From Bacteroidales bacterium (GTDB taxonomy: Bacteria; Bacteroidota; Bacteroidia; Bacteroidales; P3), in contig JAILAT010000040.1 in NCBI GenBank assembly GCA_024681475.1, positions 1 through 33,615 on the forward strand: 33,615 nt of DNA, read 5' to 3'. The position numbers and the translations under genes are program-made. Shown piece after piece: positions 1-9,225 of the stretch. Under the pieces are notes generated by a model that ran no database searches, was not told the DNA's origin, and was given only the letters and a program-made list of their open reading frames with translations. Every line of letters starts with the position of its first letter. Position 1 is the stretch's first letter.

Positions 1-1
1 C

Positions 2-403
2 AGGCTGGTCCTCACAGGGCTGGAGCAGGGTGACCACACCCTCTGCTTCCGCCGCCACTGCCAGCACGAGTGCGACTACCACGGCCAGATGGACTACTAC
101 AGCAACTGGGGCAACTGCCTGTTCTTCTACGTCGAAGGCGCGGAGGCGGGCATCGCGCAGGCCGACGGCGCAGGTGTGCGCCTGCAGCCCAACCCCGCAC
201 ACAGCGAGGTGCGCATCGAGGCCGAAGTGCCCATCATGAGCGTGGAACTCTGCGACCTTGCGGGACGCACGCTGCTGCACAAGAGCGCCGCCAACGCGGA
301 GAGCGCCCTGACGCTGAGCCTAGAAGGGCTGCCCAAGGGCACCTACATGGTGCGCGTCGGCACCGCGCACGGAACAGCCGTGAGGAAGCTGGTGGTGTTG
401 TAG
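2..403 (+). CDS. C-terminal end of a T9SS-secreted protein (type A sorting domain), 5' truncated
   Basis: The frame is open from base 2 to the stop at 401-403, giving 133 visible residues of a protein that starts outside the window. The last ~80 residues read as a type IX secretion C-terminal sorting domain: a 'LQPNPAHSEVRI' strand, 'MSVELCDLAGRTLL', and the terminal 'LPKGTYMVRVGT...VRKLVVL' pattern (family knowledge: N-P near the start, G-x-Y-x-V-R-V and a basic/hydrophobic end). Such domains direct export through the outer membrane and are then cleaved. The upstream part, rich in Cys, His, Asp and Tyr, is too short to identify. The passenger function is unknown. It implies that the organism encodes a type IX secretion system. 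Confidence 0.8.
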   Translation, partial: RLVLTGLEQGDHTLCFRRHCQHECDYHGQMDYYSNWGNCLFFYVEGAEAGIAQADGAGVRLQPNPAHSEVRIEAEVPIMSVELCDLAGRTLLHKSAANAESALTLSLEGLPKGTYMVRVGTAHGTAVRKLVVL

Positions 404-417
404 AGGGGGGATGAAAG

Positions 418-459
418 AACCCCAGACTGCAAAAAACAAAGTTTTTCTTGTCTGGGGTT
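418..459 (+). repeat. Inverted repeat downstream of the T9SS gene
   Basis: AACCCCAGAC (418-427) is the exact complement of GTCTGGGGTT (450-459). Inside it, AAAAAC and GTTTTT can form a second short stem. No T-run follows, so this is either an mRNA 3'-end stabilising hairpin or part of a compound terminator with the next hairpin. Confidence 0.6.
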
Positions 460-468
460 ATAGAGAGT

Positions 469-487
469 AAGCCTCTCCGAGGCTTTT
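469..487 (+). terminator. Rho-independent terminator of the T9SS gene
   Basis: AAGCCTC (469-475) and GAGGCTT (479-485) form a perfect 7-bp stem with a 3-nt loop, and the stem runs into a short T tract. Confidence 0.6.
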
Positions 488-695
488 ATGGAGTGTTGCG
501 GACAATCATTATATGATGTTGGGATTGGATGGGGAAGGACCTGAGGGCGATTTTTGGAAAAAAAATGAAGAAACGGGTGGAAAATGGAGCTTAAAAAAAG
601 CGGGAAATGTGCAATTTAAGAATTATTAACAAAGTTCAGCGCATTGTTACACATGGTTTTAGGGGGAAGGAGGCAAAAAAATTCACAAAAAAAGC

Positions 696-724
696 TTGCA
701 AATGAGAAAAAAGCAGTACTTTTG
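696..724 (+). promoter_or_regulatory. rpsO promoter, Bacteroidota type
   Basis: TTG at 696-698 (-33 element), an 18-nt spacer, then TACTTTTG at 717-724, an exact TAnnTTTG -7 box. It lies about 50 nt before the rpsO start. Confidence 0.7.
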
Positions 725-774
725 CAGCCGATTTTCAAAGAAAGAAACATTAAGTAATTAAAGTAAAAGACAAT

Positions 775-1044
775 ATGTATTTGACCAAAGAAAAGAAGCA
801 AGAAATTTTTGCAGAGTATGGCAAGAGTGCAACCGATTCGGGTTCGGCCGAGGCACAGATTGCGCTGTTCACCTATCGCATCAAGCACCTCACGGAGCTG
901 ATGAAGCAGAACAAGAAAGACCAGGTGTCGGAGCGAGCACTGGTGGGTCTGGTCGGAAAGCGTCGCCGTTTGCTGGACTACCTGAAGGAGACTGACATCG
1001 AGCGCTACCGTGCCATCATCAAGAAACTCAACTTACGTAAATAA
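775..1044 (+). CDS. rpsO: 30S ribosomal protein S15
   Basis: The 89-residue product is full length for bacterial S15. It is recognisable from 'YGKSATDSGSAEAQIALFTYRIKHLTELMKQNKKD' and 'GLVGKRRRLLDYLKETDIERYRAIIKKLNLRK'. S15 binds 16S rRNA at the platform and is an early assembly protein of the small subunit. The gene has its own promoter just upstream and its own terminator just downstream (1075-1103). It therefore looks monocistronic, although pnp follows directly, the pairing seen in many bacteria. Confidence 0.98.
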   Translation: MYLTKEKKQEIFAEYGKSATDSGSAEAQIALFTYRIKHLTELMKQNKKDQVSERALVGLVGKRRRLLDYLKETDIERYRAIIKKLNLRK

Positions 1045-1074
1045 TAGTTTTTCATATTTATTTGGTTATGGTTG

Positions 1075-1103
1075 AGACACTCGGTCTTCCGGGTGTCTTT
1101 TTT
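1075..1103 (+). terminator. Terminator between rpsO and pnp
   Basis: AGACAC-T-CGG (1075-1084) pairs with CCG-G-GTGTCT (1089-1098) around a TCTT loop, with one T-G wobble, followed by a T run. It ends rpsO and should separate or attenuate transcription into pnp. Confidence 0.85.
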
Positions 1104-1244
1104 GATTATAAAGAAAAGGGCGCTGCCGCTCCGCTGAGAAGCGCAGTAGAAGGACAGCAGTTTCGCATAATCGGCCACAGCCAGATAACGGCATGACATG
1201 ACGTTTGGCATGCTTTGAAAGCGGAAAAGAAAGGAAAAAAGCTA

Positions 1245-3506
1245 ATGAACATTATCAAGAAAGAAGTCTCGCTGGGCGACGGACGCCACATAGAGATTGA
1301 GACTGGCAAATTGGCCAAGCAAGCCGACGGATCGGCAGTAGTAAGAATGAACGACACCATGCTTCTGGCCACGGTGTGCGCCAAGAAAGAGGTGGGCGAG
1401 AACGTAGATTTCATGCCTCTGACGGTGGACTATCAGGAGAAGTATGCAGCCATGGGCCGCTTTCCGGGCGGTTTTTTCAGACGCGAGGCACGCCCCTCGG
1501 AGCATGAGATATTGATTGCCCGCCTGGTGGACCGCGCGCTGCGCCCCCTGTTTCCTGACAACTTCCACGCCGAAGTACAGGTGCAGATAACCCTCATGTC
1601 GGGCGACAAAGAGACGATGCCCGACCAGTTGGCCGCCTTGGCAGCCGCATCGGCGCTGGCCGTGTCGGACATTCCCTTCAACGGACCTGTGTCGGAGGTG
1701 CGCGTGTCGTATCTCGACGGCCAGTATGTCATCAACACGCCTATGGCCGACATCGACCGTGCCGAGCTTGACCTTATCGTCGCCGCCACCGCCGAAAACA
1801 TCATGATGGTGGAAGGCGAGATGAAAGAGGTGAGCGAAGAGATCATGCTGGGAGCCCTGAAAGCAGCCCATGAGGCCATCAAGGAACAGTGCCGCGTCAT
1901 TGCCGAGCTGACGGTGGATAGCGGCAAGACCGAGAAGCGCGAATACTGCCACGAGGTGAACGACGAAGAGCTGCGCCAGCGCCTGCACGACGCCGTGTAC
2001 CAGAAATGCTACGACTTCTCGAAACAGGGCATCGCCAACAAGCACGCCCGCGAAGAAGGCTTCGACGCCATCAAACAGGAATTTATCGACGCCAACTATA
2101 CCGAAGAGACGTTGACCGACGAGATACAATTCATGATAGACCGTTACTACCACGACACGGAGCGCGAGGCCATGCGCGACATGGTGCTCAACGAACGCAC
2201 CCGTCTGGACGGCCGCCAGCTCGACGAGATCCGTCCGCTGTGGAGCGAAGTGGACTACCTGCCGTCGGTGCACGGCAGTGCCATCTTCACCCGTGGCGAG
2301 ACACAATCGCTGAGCACCTGCACGCTGGGCACCAAACTTGATGCGCAGACCATCGACGGTGCCGTCATCGAAGGCACCCGCCGATTCCTGCTGCACTACA
2401 ATTTCCCAGGCTTCGCCACTGGCGAGGTGAAACGCAGCGGCAGCACAAGCCGCCGCGAGGTGGGCCACGGCCACTTGGCATGGCGCGCCCTGAAAGAGGT
2501 GCTGCCCAGCGAAGAGGAGTGTCCCTACACCATCCGCGTGGTGAGCGACATACTGGAGAGCAACGGCTCGTCGTCGATGGCTACGGTCTGCGCCGGCTGC
2601 ATGGCACTGATGGATGCCGGTGTGAAGATCCGTAAACCGGTGGCCGGCATTGCCATGGGTCTGATATCGAAGGGCGACAAATGGGCCGTGCTGAGCGACA
2701 TTCTCGGCGACGAGGACCACTTGGGCGACATGGACTTCAAGGTGACAGGTACACGCGACGGTATCACCGCGTGCCAGATGGATATCAAGGTTGACGGTCT
2801 GAGCTACGACGTGCTGGCCAAAGCTCTGGAGCAGGCCCGTCAAGGCCGTCTGCACATTCTGGACCACATCCAGTCGACCATCGCCGCACCGCGCGAGGAC
2901 TACAAGCCCTTTGTACCGCGCATTGTGCAGATACAGATACCCAAAGACTTTATCGGCGCCGTCATCGGCAAGGGTGGCGAGGTCATCCAGAAGATCCAGG
3001 CCGAGACCGACACCATCATCAATATCGAAGAAGTTGGCGACCAGGGCATTGTCGACATCGCTTCGGCCAACAAGGACGGCATCGAAGCCGCCGTCAAGTG
3101 GATCAAGGACATCTGCACCGTTCCCGAGGTGGGACAAGTGTATGATGCCAAGGTGGTCAGCATCGTCGAGTTCGGCGCATTCCTGGAGTATCTGCCCGGC
3201 AAAGAGGGCTTGATGCACATCTCGGAGTATGACTGGAAACGCACCGACACGCTGGAGAACCTGCTGCATGTGGGCGACACCGTGCAGGTGAAGATTATCG
3301 CCATTGACGAGAAGAACGGCAAGCTGAAACTGAGCCGCAAAGCGCTGCTTCCGAAGCCCGAAGGCTATGTGGAGGAGAAACCGCGCAGCAACGGCGGCGG
3401 CCATGGCAACGGCGGCAACCGCAGCAACGGTCCGCGTCGCGAAGGCGGCCGTAACGAAGGCCATGGCGACGAACGTCGCCGCAGCGGTGGTGAACGCAGA
3501 AAATAA
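1245..3506 (+). CDS. pnp: Polyribonucleotide nucleotidyltransferase (PNPase)
   Basis: A 753-residue phosphorolytic 3'-5' exoribonuclease of mRNA decay. The order is: RNase PH-like domain 1 ('[26 protein letters not shown]', then '[33 protein letters not shown]'), a helical linker, RNase PH domain 2 ('[17 protein letters not shown]', '[10 protein letters not shown]', '[10 protein letters not shown]'), a KH domain with the GKGG loop near residue 575, and an S1 domain from about residue 629. From about residue 710 there is a Gly/Asn/Arg-rich low-complexity tail, probably an RNA- or protein-contact extension. I chose ATG 1245 because the protein then begins [13 protein letters not shown], in line with homologues, and AAAGGA lies just upstream. 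A TTG 30 nt earlier extends the frame but adds only lysine-rich residues. Confidence 0.97.
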   Translation: MNIIKKEVSLGDGRHIEIETGKLAKQADGSAVVRMNDTMLLATVCAKKEVGENVDFMPLTVDYQEKYAAMGRFPGGFFRREARPSEHEILIARLVDRALRPLFPDNFHAEVQVQITLMSGDKETMPDQLAALAAASALAVSDIPFNGPVSEVRVSYLDGQYVINTPMADIDRAELDLIVAATAENIMMVEGEMKEVSEEIMLGALKAAHEAIKEQCRVIAELTVDSGKTEKREYCHEVNDEELRQRLHDAVYQKCYDFSKQGIANKHAREEGFDAIKQEFIDANYTEETLTDEIQFMIDRYYHDTEREAMRDMVLNERTRLDGRQLDEIRPLWSEVDYLPSVHGSAIFTRGETQSLSTCTLGTKLDAQTIDGAVIEGTRRFLLHYNFPGFATGEVKRSGSTSRREVGHGHLAWRALKEVLPSEEECPYTIRVVSDILESNGSSSMATVCAGCMALMDAGVKIRKPVAGIAMGLISKGDKWAVLSDILGDEDHLGDMDFKVTGTRDGITACQMDIKVDGLSYDVLAKALEQARQGRLHILDHIQSTIAAPREDYKPFVPRIVQIQIPKDFIGAVIGKGGEVIQKIQAETDTIINIEEVGDQGIVDIASANKDGIEAAVKWIKDICTVPEVGQVYDAKVVSIVEFGAFLEYLPGKEGLMHISEYDWKRTDTLENLLHVGDTVQVKIIAIDEKNGKLKLSRKALLPKPEGYVEEKPRSNGGGHGNGGNRSNGPRREGGRNEGHGDERRRSGGERRK

Positions 3507-3526
3507 TCCTGTGATTACCGCATAAA

Positions 3527-3559
3527 AAAAATAGGCTGGCATCGTGCCAGCCTATTTTT
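3527..3559. terminator. Bidirectional terminator between pnp and the zinc metallopeptidase
   Basis: A perfect 15-bp stem: AAAAATAGGCTGGCA (3527-3541), TCG loop, and its complement at 3545-3559. A runs on one side and T runs on the other let it end transcription from both strands, which suits the convergent genes. Confidence 0.92.
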
Positions 3560-3608
3560 ATGTTTCGGCCAAGCCAGACCCCTGTAGGGCATGGCGGGCT
3601 AGAGGCCG

Positions 3609-4298
3609 TCAGTCGCGGCCGCCGAGGTAAACCATGATGTAGTATACCAACGTCACCAGCGAGGTGAGAGCGGCGATGACATAGGTGTATGCTGCCGAGC
3701 GGAGAGCGCTGACGGCATAGCCATGGGTGTTGGGTGCCGTGATGCTGCGATTGTCTAGCCACGTCAAAGCGCGCCGTGAGGCGTTGATTTCGACAGGCAG
3801 CGTGACGAAAGCGAAGAGCGTGGTGATGGCGAAAAGTGCGATGCCCACCAGCAACAGCTGGGGAAACTTCTGCACAAGCAGCACGCCGACGAGCAGCACC
3901 CACGGTGTGAGGCGGTTGGAGAGGTTGACGGCCGGCACCAAGGTGGAGCGCAAGCGCAGCCAGCTGTAGGCTGTGGCATGCTGCACGGCGTGGCCACACT
4001 CGTGGGCAGCGACGGCGGCGGCAGCCACACTGGTGCCGTGGTAGACATCGTGGCTGAGGTTCAGCGTGCGGTTGGTGGGGTTGTAATGGTCGGTGAGCGT
4101 GCCGTTGACCTCACGGATTGTCACATTGTGGATGTCATTGTCCTGCAGCATCTGCGCAGCTACATCACAACCACGAAGGTTATTGGTGGTGGGTATTTTG
4201 GCATATTTCTTGAATTTGCGCTCAACGCTCTTGCTGGCAATGAGGCTGAGGATAAAAAGGCCTCCGAAGAGAATCCAAATCAGGGTGTTCATGTCCAT
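3609..4298 (-). CDS. Neutral zinc metallopeptidase, YugP / Zn_peptidase_2 family
   Basis: A 229-residue membrane protein. An N-terminal transmembrane helix ('MNTLIWILFGGLFILSLIAS') is followed by a soluble part with the zinc-binding HECGH motif at residues 99-103. Two hydrophobic stretches come next ('WVLLVGVLLVQKFPQLLLVGIALFAITTLFAFVTL'), then 'LPVEINASRRAL' and a C-terminal helix. The E-x-N/S-A-S-R-R segment after the second helix is typical of this family and probably holds the third metal ligand. The substrate is unknown. A GTG at 4334 extends the frame, but ATG 4298 or ATG 4292 directly before the membrane helix fits the family better. It converges with pnp and is divergent from the btuB transcript. 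Confidence 0.85.
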   Translation of the reverse strand: MDMNTLIWILFGGLFILSLIASKSVERKFKKYAKIPTTNNLRGCDVAAQMLQDNDIHNVTIREVNGTLTDHYNPTNRTLNLSHDVYHGTSVAAAAVAAHECGHAVQHATAYSWLRLRSTLVPAVNLSNRLTPWVLLVGVLLVQKFPQLLLVGIALFAITTLFAFVTLPVEINASRRALTWLDNRSITAPNTHGYAVSALRSAAYTYVIAALTSLVTLVYYIMVYLGGRD

Positions 4299-4397
4299 AT
4301 CCGACAGTATTTGAAGGTTAATAGTTCCAATCACTTTTCAGTGATAACGCAGTGCAAAGCGTGAAATTGTGCCCAAGGATGTTTTTTTACAAAAATA

Positions 4398-4429
4398 TTT
4401 GTGGGGAATGGAAAAAGGTTGTAATTTTG
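4398..4429 (+). promoter_or_regulatory. Promoter of the cobalamin riboswitch / btuB transcript
   Basis: TTTG at 4398-4401, a 20-nt spacer, and TAATTTTG at 4422-4429 match the Bacteroidota consensus. Transcription would start near 4436, directly before the riboswitch. Confidence 0.75.
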
Positions 4430-4435
4430 CATCCG

Positions 4436-4650
4436 GTTTGGTCGCCATGAGCCGAGCATGGAGTGATGGTATTACACTGCATATCAGCCCCATGGCGTGA
4501 AAAGGGAATAATGTGAAAATCATTAGCAGTCCCGCTGCTGTAAGCTCTACAGACTGTTGCCCCCTCTGACACCACTGTAAGTCGCGATAGATTTATGGGA
4601 AGGTAGGGGCAGCAAGAGCAAGCCAGAAGACCTGCCAAGCCGCGAATTAC
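4436..4650 (+). promoter_or_regulatory. Cobalamin (B12) riboswitch
   Basis: The leader carries the conserved aptamer core at 4503-4543: GGGAA, then TGTGAAAATCA, then CAGTCCCGCTGCTGTAA. It also carries the B12 box AGCCAGAAGACCTGCC at 4621-4636. Family knowledge: binding of adenosylcobalamin or related cobalamins represses downstream expression, usually by blocking translation or terminating. I see no clear T-run terminator between the aptamer and btuB, and GAGGAAAGG (4659-4667) lies shortly before the ATG, so control of translation initiation is more likely. The boundaries are approximate. Confidence 0.92.
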
Positions 4651-4675
4651 AGTTCTCGAGGAAAGGGCTTTAATA

Positions 4676-6751
4676 ATGCGCAACTATTTAATAAAAAACA
4701 TATTATCCTTGCTGATGTGTTGCCTTGTCTTGGCAGGGGCTTCGCATTGCGCCTACGCACAGGACACGACGAGGCACGCCGCGGCAGGCGACAGCAGCAC
4801 GAAGCGGTCGATGCTGACACCGGTGTCGGTGACCGGCAGCGCCGCGCCGCGTCCCACACTGACACAGGCGCCGACACAAGTGATTGGCGCCGAACGTCTG
4901 GAGCAGAGCGGTGCGACGGTGGTGAGCGACGCCGTGAAGCAGATGGCCGGCGTGTCGCTCAGAGACTACGGCGGCGTCGGCGGCATGAAGACGGTGTCGT
5001 CGCGCGGCCTGGGCAGCCAATTCAGCACGCTGACCATCGACGGAGTGCCGGTGAACGACGCACAGAACGGGCAGGTGGACCTGGGGCGATACCTGACGGG
5101 CAACAGCGAATACATCAGCCTCACCAACGGCATGGGCACCAGCCTGCTGCAGACCGCCCGAGCCGCGGCGGCAGGCAGCGTCATCAACATGGAGACCCAA
5201 CAGCCAGCGCTGTACAACAACAGGCCACGCCTCAGCCTCGGCCTCGAGGGCGGCAGTTTCGGCTATCTGTCCCCCACCCTTCACTGGGACCAACGCATCA
5301 GACAAGACCTGACGCTTTCGTTCTATGGCAACTACACCCGTAGCAACGGCGACTATCCCTTCACGCTATACTACACCACATCGCACGACGGCAACAGCTC
5401 GCGCGAACACCGCGAGCATTCGGACATGTGGATGGCCACCGGCGACCTGAACGTGACATGGAGACCCGGCGAGGGGCAACGTCTGCGCACCAAGATACAC
5501 TATGTGCGTGGTTTCCACAATCTTCCTGGCCCCGTGGTATTCTATGCCAAGCGCGGCTCGGAGGACACCAAAGAACAACTTTTCTTCACCCAGGTGCAAT
5601 ACAGCCACACCGGCGCCGAGCACTGGAAATGGCAACTGGTGGGCAAATACCAGAACAGCTGGGACCTTTATGAAGACCACCACGCCAACACGCTCACGCA
5701 CTACATGATGAACGAATACCGCCAGAACGAAGGCTACCTGTCGGGCACAGCCGTGTGGGAACCCACGACACATTGGAGCGTGGCGCTGGCCACCGACGGC
5801 GCCGTCACTACGCTGGAGAGTAATCTGGCCAACAACAACGAAGTGGAGCGGTTCAGTTCGCTGACGACACTGACAGCACAATACAGCCACCGCCTTTTCG
5901 ACCTGAACGCCAACATGCTGGCCACCATCATCGAAGAGCACGCCAACAGCAAAGAAGCGCCGGTGACCTACCAGAAGCTGTCGCCCTACCTGGGGCTCAA
6001 CACCAAGGCCCTGCTTGGCAAAGTGCGGCTGCGCTATTTCTACAAAGAGACCTACCGCGTACCCAATTTCAACGAAATGTACTACTTCACGCTGACCCGC
6101 GACCTGAAGCCCGAGCGCGCCGAACAGCACAACCTGGGACTGACGCTGCCCACCATGGCCGTGCTGCAACGCAGCGACAGCAACGGGCTGGCACACAACC
6201 TGCTGAGCTGCTCGTTGACCGCCGACGGATACCTGAACCGCGTACACGACAAAATCATCGCCGTGCCCACGCAGAACATGTTCCTGTGGTCGATGGAGAA
6301 CCTGGGGCTGGTGAGCATCACCGGCGTGGATGTGACGGCCAACTGCGAGGCGGCGCTGGGAGCCACAACGCTCACGCTGACAGCTATTTACACCTACCAG
6401 CGCGCGCTGGACATCACCGACCCGAACAGCAAAACCTACAAGAACCAGATAGTCTACACGCCGCGCCATTCGGGCAACGTGTCGCTGTACTGGAAAAGCC
6501 CCTGGCTCAATGTGGGTTACACCGCCATGCTGGTCGGTGTGCGATACTACAAGCAGCAGAACATGCCCGAATCGATGTTGCCGCGCTATGCCGACCAAGG
6601 CATCACGGCAGACCGCAAATTCGCCCTACGCCACGGCACGCTGCTGGCACAGGTGCAGCTGCTGAACATCTTCGATGTGCAATACGAAGTGGTGCGCTCG
6701 TACCCTATGATGGGACGCAACCTGAGACTGAAACTAGTGTATACAATTTAA
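4676..6751 (+). CDS. btuB: TonB-dependent outer-membrane cobalamin receptor, BtuB type
   Basis: A 691-residue outer-membrane receptor. A signal peptide ends near 'SHCAYAQ' (residue ~29). A TonB plug follows ('GATVVSDAVKQMAGVSLRDYGGVGGMKTVSSRGLGSQFSTLTIDGVPVNDAQNGQVDL' region, about residues 75-135), then a 22-strand-type barrel ending 'GRNLRLKLVYTI'. The cobalamin riboswitch directly upstream and the btuG gene directly downstream identify the substrate class as corrinoids. The barrel alone would not prove this. No btuF/C/D inner-membrane genes follow, so the rest of the pathway must lie elsewhere. A good Shine-Dalgarno-like GAGGAAAGG precedes the ATG. Confidence 0.9.
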   Translation: MRNYLIKNILSLLMCCLVLAGASHCAYAQDTTRHAAAGDSSTKRSMLTPVSVTGSAAPRPTLTQAPTQVIGAERLEQSGATVVSDAVKQMAGVSLRDYGGVGGMKTVSSRGLGSQFSTLTIDGVPVNDAQNGQVDLGRYLTGNSEYISLTNGMGTSLLQTARAAAAGSVINMETQQPALYNNRPRLSLGLEGGSFGYLSPTLHWDQRIRQDLTLSFYGNYTRSNGDYPFTLYYTTSHDGNSSREHREHSDMWMATGDLNVTWRPGEGQRLRTKIHYVRGFHNLPGPVVFYAKRGSEDTKEQLFFTQVQYSHTGAEHWKWQLVGKYQNSWDLYEDHHANTLTHYMMNEYRQNEGYLSGTAVWEPTTHWSVALATDGAVTTLESNLANNNEVERFSSLTTLTAQYSHRLFDLNANMLATIIEEHANSKEAPVTYQKLSPYLGLNTKALLGKVRLRYFYKETYRVPNFNEMYYFTLTRDLKPERAEQHNLGLTLPTMAVLQRSDSNGLAHNLLSCSLTADGYLNRVHDKIIAVPTQNMFLWSMENLGLVSITGVDVTANCEAALGATTLTLTAIYTYQRALDITDPNSKTYKNQIVYTPRHSGNVSLYWKSPWLNVGYTAMLVGVRYYKQQNMPESMLPRYADQGITADRKFALRHGTLLAQVQLLNIFDVQYEVVRSYPMMGRNLRLKLVYTI

Positions 6752-6791
6752 ATTAAATAACTGATAAACAAAAAAAGAAAGGAAAGGAGTA

Positions 6792-7853
6792 ATGAAAAAA
6801 ATCTTCAAATTCATGCTTGTGGCCCTTGCCGCAGCAACCGTGTTCACCGCCTGCAAAGACGAAGAGACGAACTATGACCCCATCGATGCACAGTTTGAGT
6901 CGCCGCGCTGCCTGGCAGCCCATGACGGAAGCATCTTTGTGACGTGCTACAATCCGCGTGCCGTGGTGCGTATCGACACCACCAACATGAAGCCCACGGG
7001 CATCTGCCAGCTGGGCGACTTCAACCCCGAAGGCATCGCCGCAGTGGGCAACAAGCTCTATGTGGCCAGCAGCAACATGGCCGACGAGAACTACAACTAC
7101 ACCTATGACGACAAGCTGTACATTGTCGACGCATCGACGATGACCGTCAGCGGCACCATCACGGTGGGCAAGAACCCCGCCCGCGTGCTGAAACTGGACG
7201 GCAACCACGTGGTGGTGAACTGTTTGGGCGACTATGCCACCGATTTCGGCGGCACCTACGTCGTCAACACCTCGAACAAAGAGGTCACCCCGCTGAGCGT
7301 GGCACTCTACAACATGACCGTCCATGACGGCAACATCTACGGCTACACCAGCCCCTATGGCACGCTGAAATTCTACCGCATCGACGGCAACTCACTGAAC
7401 GCCACGGAGATACTCACCAGCTGGAACAGCACGGACAACCCCTATGGTATCAGCGTGAACAGCAGCAACGGCGACCTCATCGTCACCACCGACGGTAACT
7501 ACAGCGCCGCCGGCGACTGCTACGTATACACCAACAGCGGCGACGTGCGCAGCAACGCCATCGAGATGGGCAACCTGCCCTCGCGCGCCATTGGCCTCGA
7601 CGCCGACAACCTGCTCGTGCTCAACGAAGGCAGCTGGGGCAGCAACAACGCCGGCATCACGAAAGTCGACGTGCAGAACAAGACCGCCGAGAACAGCTGG
7701 TTCGACGCCGCCAACGGCCGTGGCCTGGGCGATGTGGCACAGGACATAATGAAATACGGCAGCCGCGTGTATGTCACGGTGACCTTCTCGAACAGCATCG
7801 AGGCGGTGAACCCCCAGACCGGCAAATCGAACCGCATGGCTACTGCCAAGTAA
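6792..7853 (+). CDS. btuG: Surface lipoprotein BtuG-like, beta-propeller cobalamin-binding protein
   Basis: A 353-residue lipoprotein. The lipobox is 'VFTAC' with the lipidated Cys at residue 21, followed by KDEE, which resembles the acidic export signal that sends Bacteroidota lipoproteins to the cell surface. The mature part consists of repeated propeller blades (YncE / DUF5074-like), for example 'GSIFVTCYNPRAVVRIDTTNMKPTG', 'NKLYVASSN', 'KLYIVDASTMTVSGTITVGKNPARVLKLDGNHVVVNC' and 'NNAGITKVDVQNKT'. In gut Bacteroides, BtuG sits on BtuB and captures cobalamin with very high affinity. The place 40 nt after btuB behind a B12 riboswitch fits that role. A strong GGAAAGGAG lies just before the ATG. 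Confidence 0.85.
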   Translation: MKKIFKFMLVALAAATVFTACKDEETNYDPIDAQFESPRCLAAHDGSIFVTCYNPRAVVRIDTTNMKPTGICQLGDFNPEGIAAVGNKLYVASSNMADENYNYTYDDKLYIVDASTMTVSGTITVGKNPARVLKLDGNHVVVNCLGDYATDFGGTYVVNTSNKEVTPLSVALYNMTVHDGNIYGYTSPYGTLKFYRIDGNSLNATEILTSWNSTDNPYGISVNSSNGDLIVTTDGNYSAAGDCYVYTNSGDVRSNAIEMGNLPSRAIGLDADNLLVLNEGSWGSNNAGITKVDVQNKTAENSWFDAANGRGLGDVAQDIMKYGSRVYVTVTFSNSIEAVNPQTGKSNRMATAK

Positions 7854-7880
7854 AGAACTCATTATCTGTATATATCCGCG

Positions 7881-7915
7881 AGCCGTCGCCTGCAAAGGGG
7901 GCGGCTTAGCTTTTT
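7881..7915 (+). terminator. Probable terminator after btuG
   Basis: AGCCG-TCGCC (7881-7890) pairs imperfectly with GGGG-CGGCT (to 7906) and is followed by TTTTT at 7911-7915. The stem has one internal mismatch. It may end the riboswitch-controlled message after btuG or let part of it read through. Confidence 0.55.
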
Positions 7916-8025
7916 GTAGTGGCGACGCAGCGCACAACCCATCTGTGCCCATAGACAGAAAAAGACGAAAACACACAATAAAAAGCCCCTTTGGCCGTTG
8001 TAAAAACAAAAGTAGACAATCATCC

Positions 8026-9183
8026 ATGAATACTCGACAACTGCTCAGACTATCACTGCTGTCCCTACTGCTCAGTATGGTAACAATCGCTCATGGCCAA
8101 GGCGACGCCCGCTGGATCGTGTCGCTGGAAGGCGGCCCCGGCTATGTGGCCAACACCTTCGAGAACCGCAACGCCATGATGGACAACTACGTCTACCCCA
8201 CCTTCACTTTGCGCATGGGCTACCAGACCGACACCACCGATGCCATGGCATTGTGGTATGGCTGTCCCCGCATCGGCATGGCCATCACCTATTCTGCTGT
8301 GAACATGCTGGACTTCACCACCCCGTCGCATCTAGGCGACATCACCTCCCTGAACAGCTTCATCATGCGCGACTTCTATCGTTCGGAACGCTTTTCCGTG
8401 GGCTACATCGCCTTTTTGGGTCTCGGCATGAACTCGTCCATCTACGACAGCATCGACAACCCGCTGAACAGACTCTTCTCCTCCTCGCTAGTCATCCACC
8501 TGGGCGCCGGGCTGCAGGCCACCTACCGCCCCGCCGAACATTGGGAGCTGGGGCTGATGGGGCACTTCGGACACTACTCGACAGGACGCCAAGCCTATCC
8601 CAACAGCGGCCTCAACGAGGTCACCGTCAATGCTTCCGTCAGCTACGCGATGGTGCCGCAGCCCCACGTGCTGACGCAGCAGGAATGGGAGAAAAAGATG
8701 CTCTACGAGGTGTATGTCGGCGAAGGGCTGCACAAATGCTCGATGGAGTGGCGTGCCTTCGGCAAGACGAAGCCGTGGACCAACTACGTCATGGGTGGCA
8801 GCGCCATGTGGCAATACCGTCGCAACATGTCGTCGGGTGTGGGTCTGGAAGTGTTCAAAAGCACCGACGACTTCCTGGAGATGCTACACAACGCAGAGCA
8901 GATACTCTACGAAAAGCCTGGCGACGGCCATTACAGCACCTGGAGCGGCGGCATCTCCTACGTGCAGCAGATGCACTGGAACAACTTCTCGGTGTGGGGC
9001 TCGGTGGGCTGCTACCTGTTTCGCGACATAGCGCCCCACGAACAGACCGGCTTCACCTATCAACGCATCGGCGCCAAATACTGCTTTCCCAAACTGGGCG
9101 GCCTCTTTGTGGCCCTCGACTGCAAGACCCACAGGTTCAGCAAAGCCGCCATGCTGGAATTCACCGCCGGCTTCAGACTATAG
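8026..9183 (+). CDS. Acyloxyacyl hydrolase, PagL-like lipid A deacylase family
   Basis: A 385-residue outer-membrane barrel protein with a signal peptide ('LLRLSLLSLLLSMVTIAHGQG'). The central segment 'GLMGHFGHYSTGRQAYPNSGLNEVTVNASVSYAM' matches the PagL/acyloxyacyl hydrolase signature, in which a conserved His and Ser next to Asn-Gly-Gly-like turns form the active site (family knowledge). Here the candidate pair is the His and Ser of 'GHYS'. The C-terminal ~150 residues form a further barrel-like half, making it longer than plain PagL. It may remodel lipid A or another acylated envelope molecule. I start at ATG 8026, directly before the signal peptide; an upstream extension to 7945 adds only a Lys/Arg-rich stretch. 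Confidence 0.72.
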   Translation: MNTRQLLRLSLLSLLLSMVTIAHGQGDARWIVSLEGGPGYVANTFENRNAMMDNYVYPTFTLRMGYQTDTTDAMALWYGCPRIGMAITYSAVNMLDFTTPSHLGDITSLNSFIMRDFYRSERFSVGYIAFLGLGMNSSIYDSIDNPLNRLFSSSLVIHLGAGLQATYRPAEHWELGLMGHFGHYSTGRQAYPNSGLNEVTVNASVSYAMVPQPHVLTQQEWEKKMLYEVYVGEGLHKCSMEWRAFGKTKPWTNYVMGGSAMWQYRRNMSSGVGLEVFKSTDDFLEMLHNAEQILYEKPGDGHYSTWSGGISYVQQMHWNNFSVWGSVGCYLFRDIAPHEQTGFTYQRIGAKYCFPKLGGLFVALDCKTHRFSKAAMLEFTAGFRL

Positions 9184-9225
9184 ACATCACTCAATGACAA
9201 CTATAAAAGAACACAGTAAAAGAAA

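Larger units (their letters stand above)
404..774. other. Gene-free stretch between the T9SS protein and rpsO
   Basis: No convincing ORF lies here. The stretch holds two hairpins near its left end (418-459 and 469-485) and the rpsO promoter at its right end (696-724). The middle, roughly 500-690, is AT-rich with runs of A and shows nothing I can identify. Confidence 0.6.

Noticed and set aside
1104..1244. pnp promoter
   Set aside because: ATGCTTTG near 1210-1217 resembles the -7 box but lacks the TA start and a placed -33 element, so I do not list it.
1242..3542. Minus-strand ORF of 766 codons opposite pnp
   Set aside because: The plus strand encodes an unmistakable full-length PNPase; the antisense frame stays open because of GC-rich codon use and has no recognisable motif.
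7945..8025. Longer start for the acyloxyacyl hydrolase gene
   Set aside because: It adds a Lys/Arg-rich stretch in front of a clean signal peptide beginning at ATG 8026.
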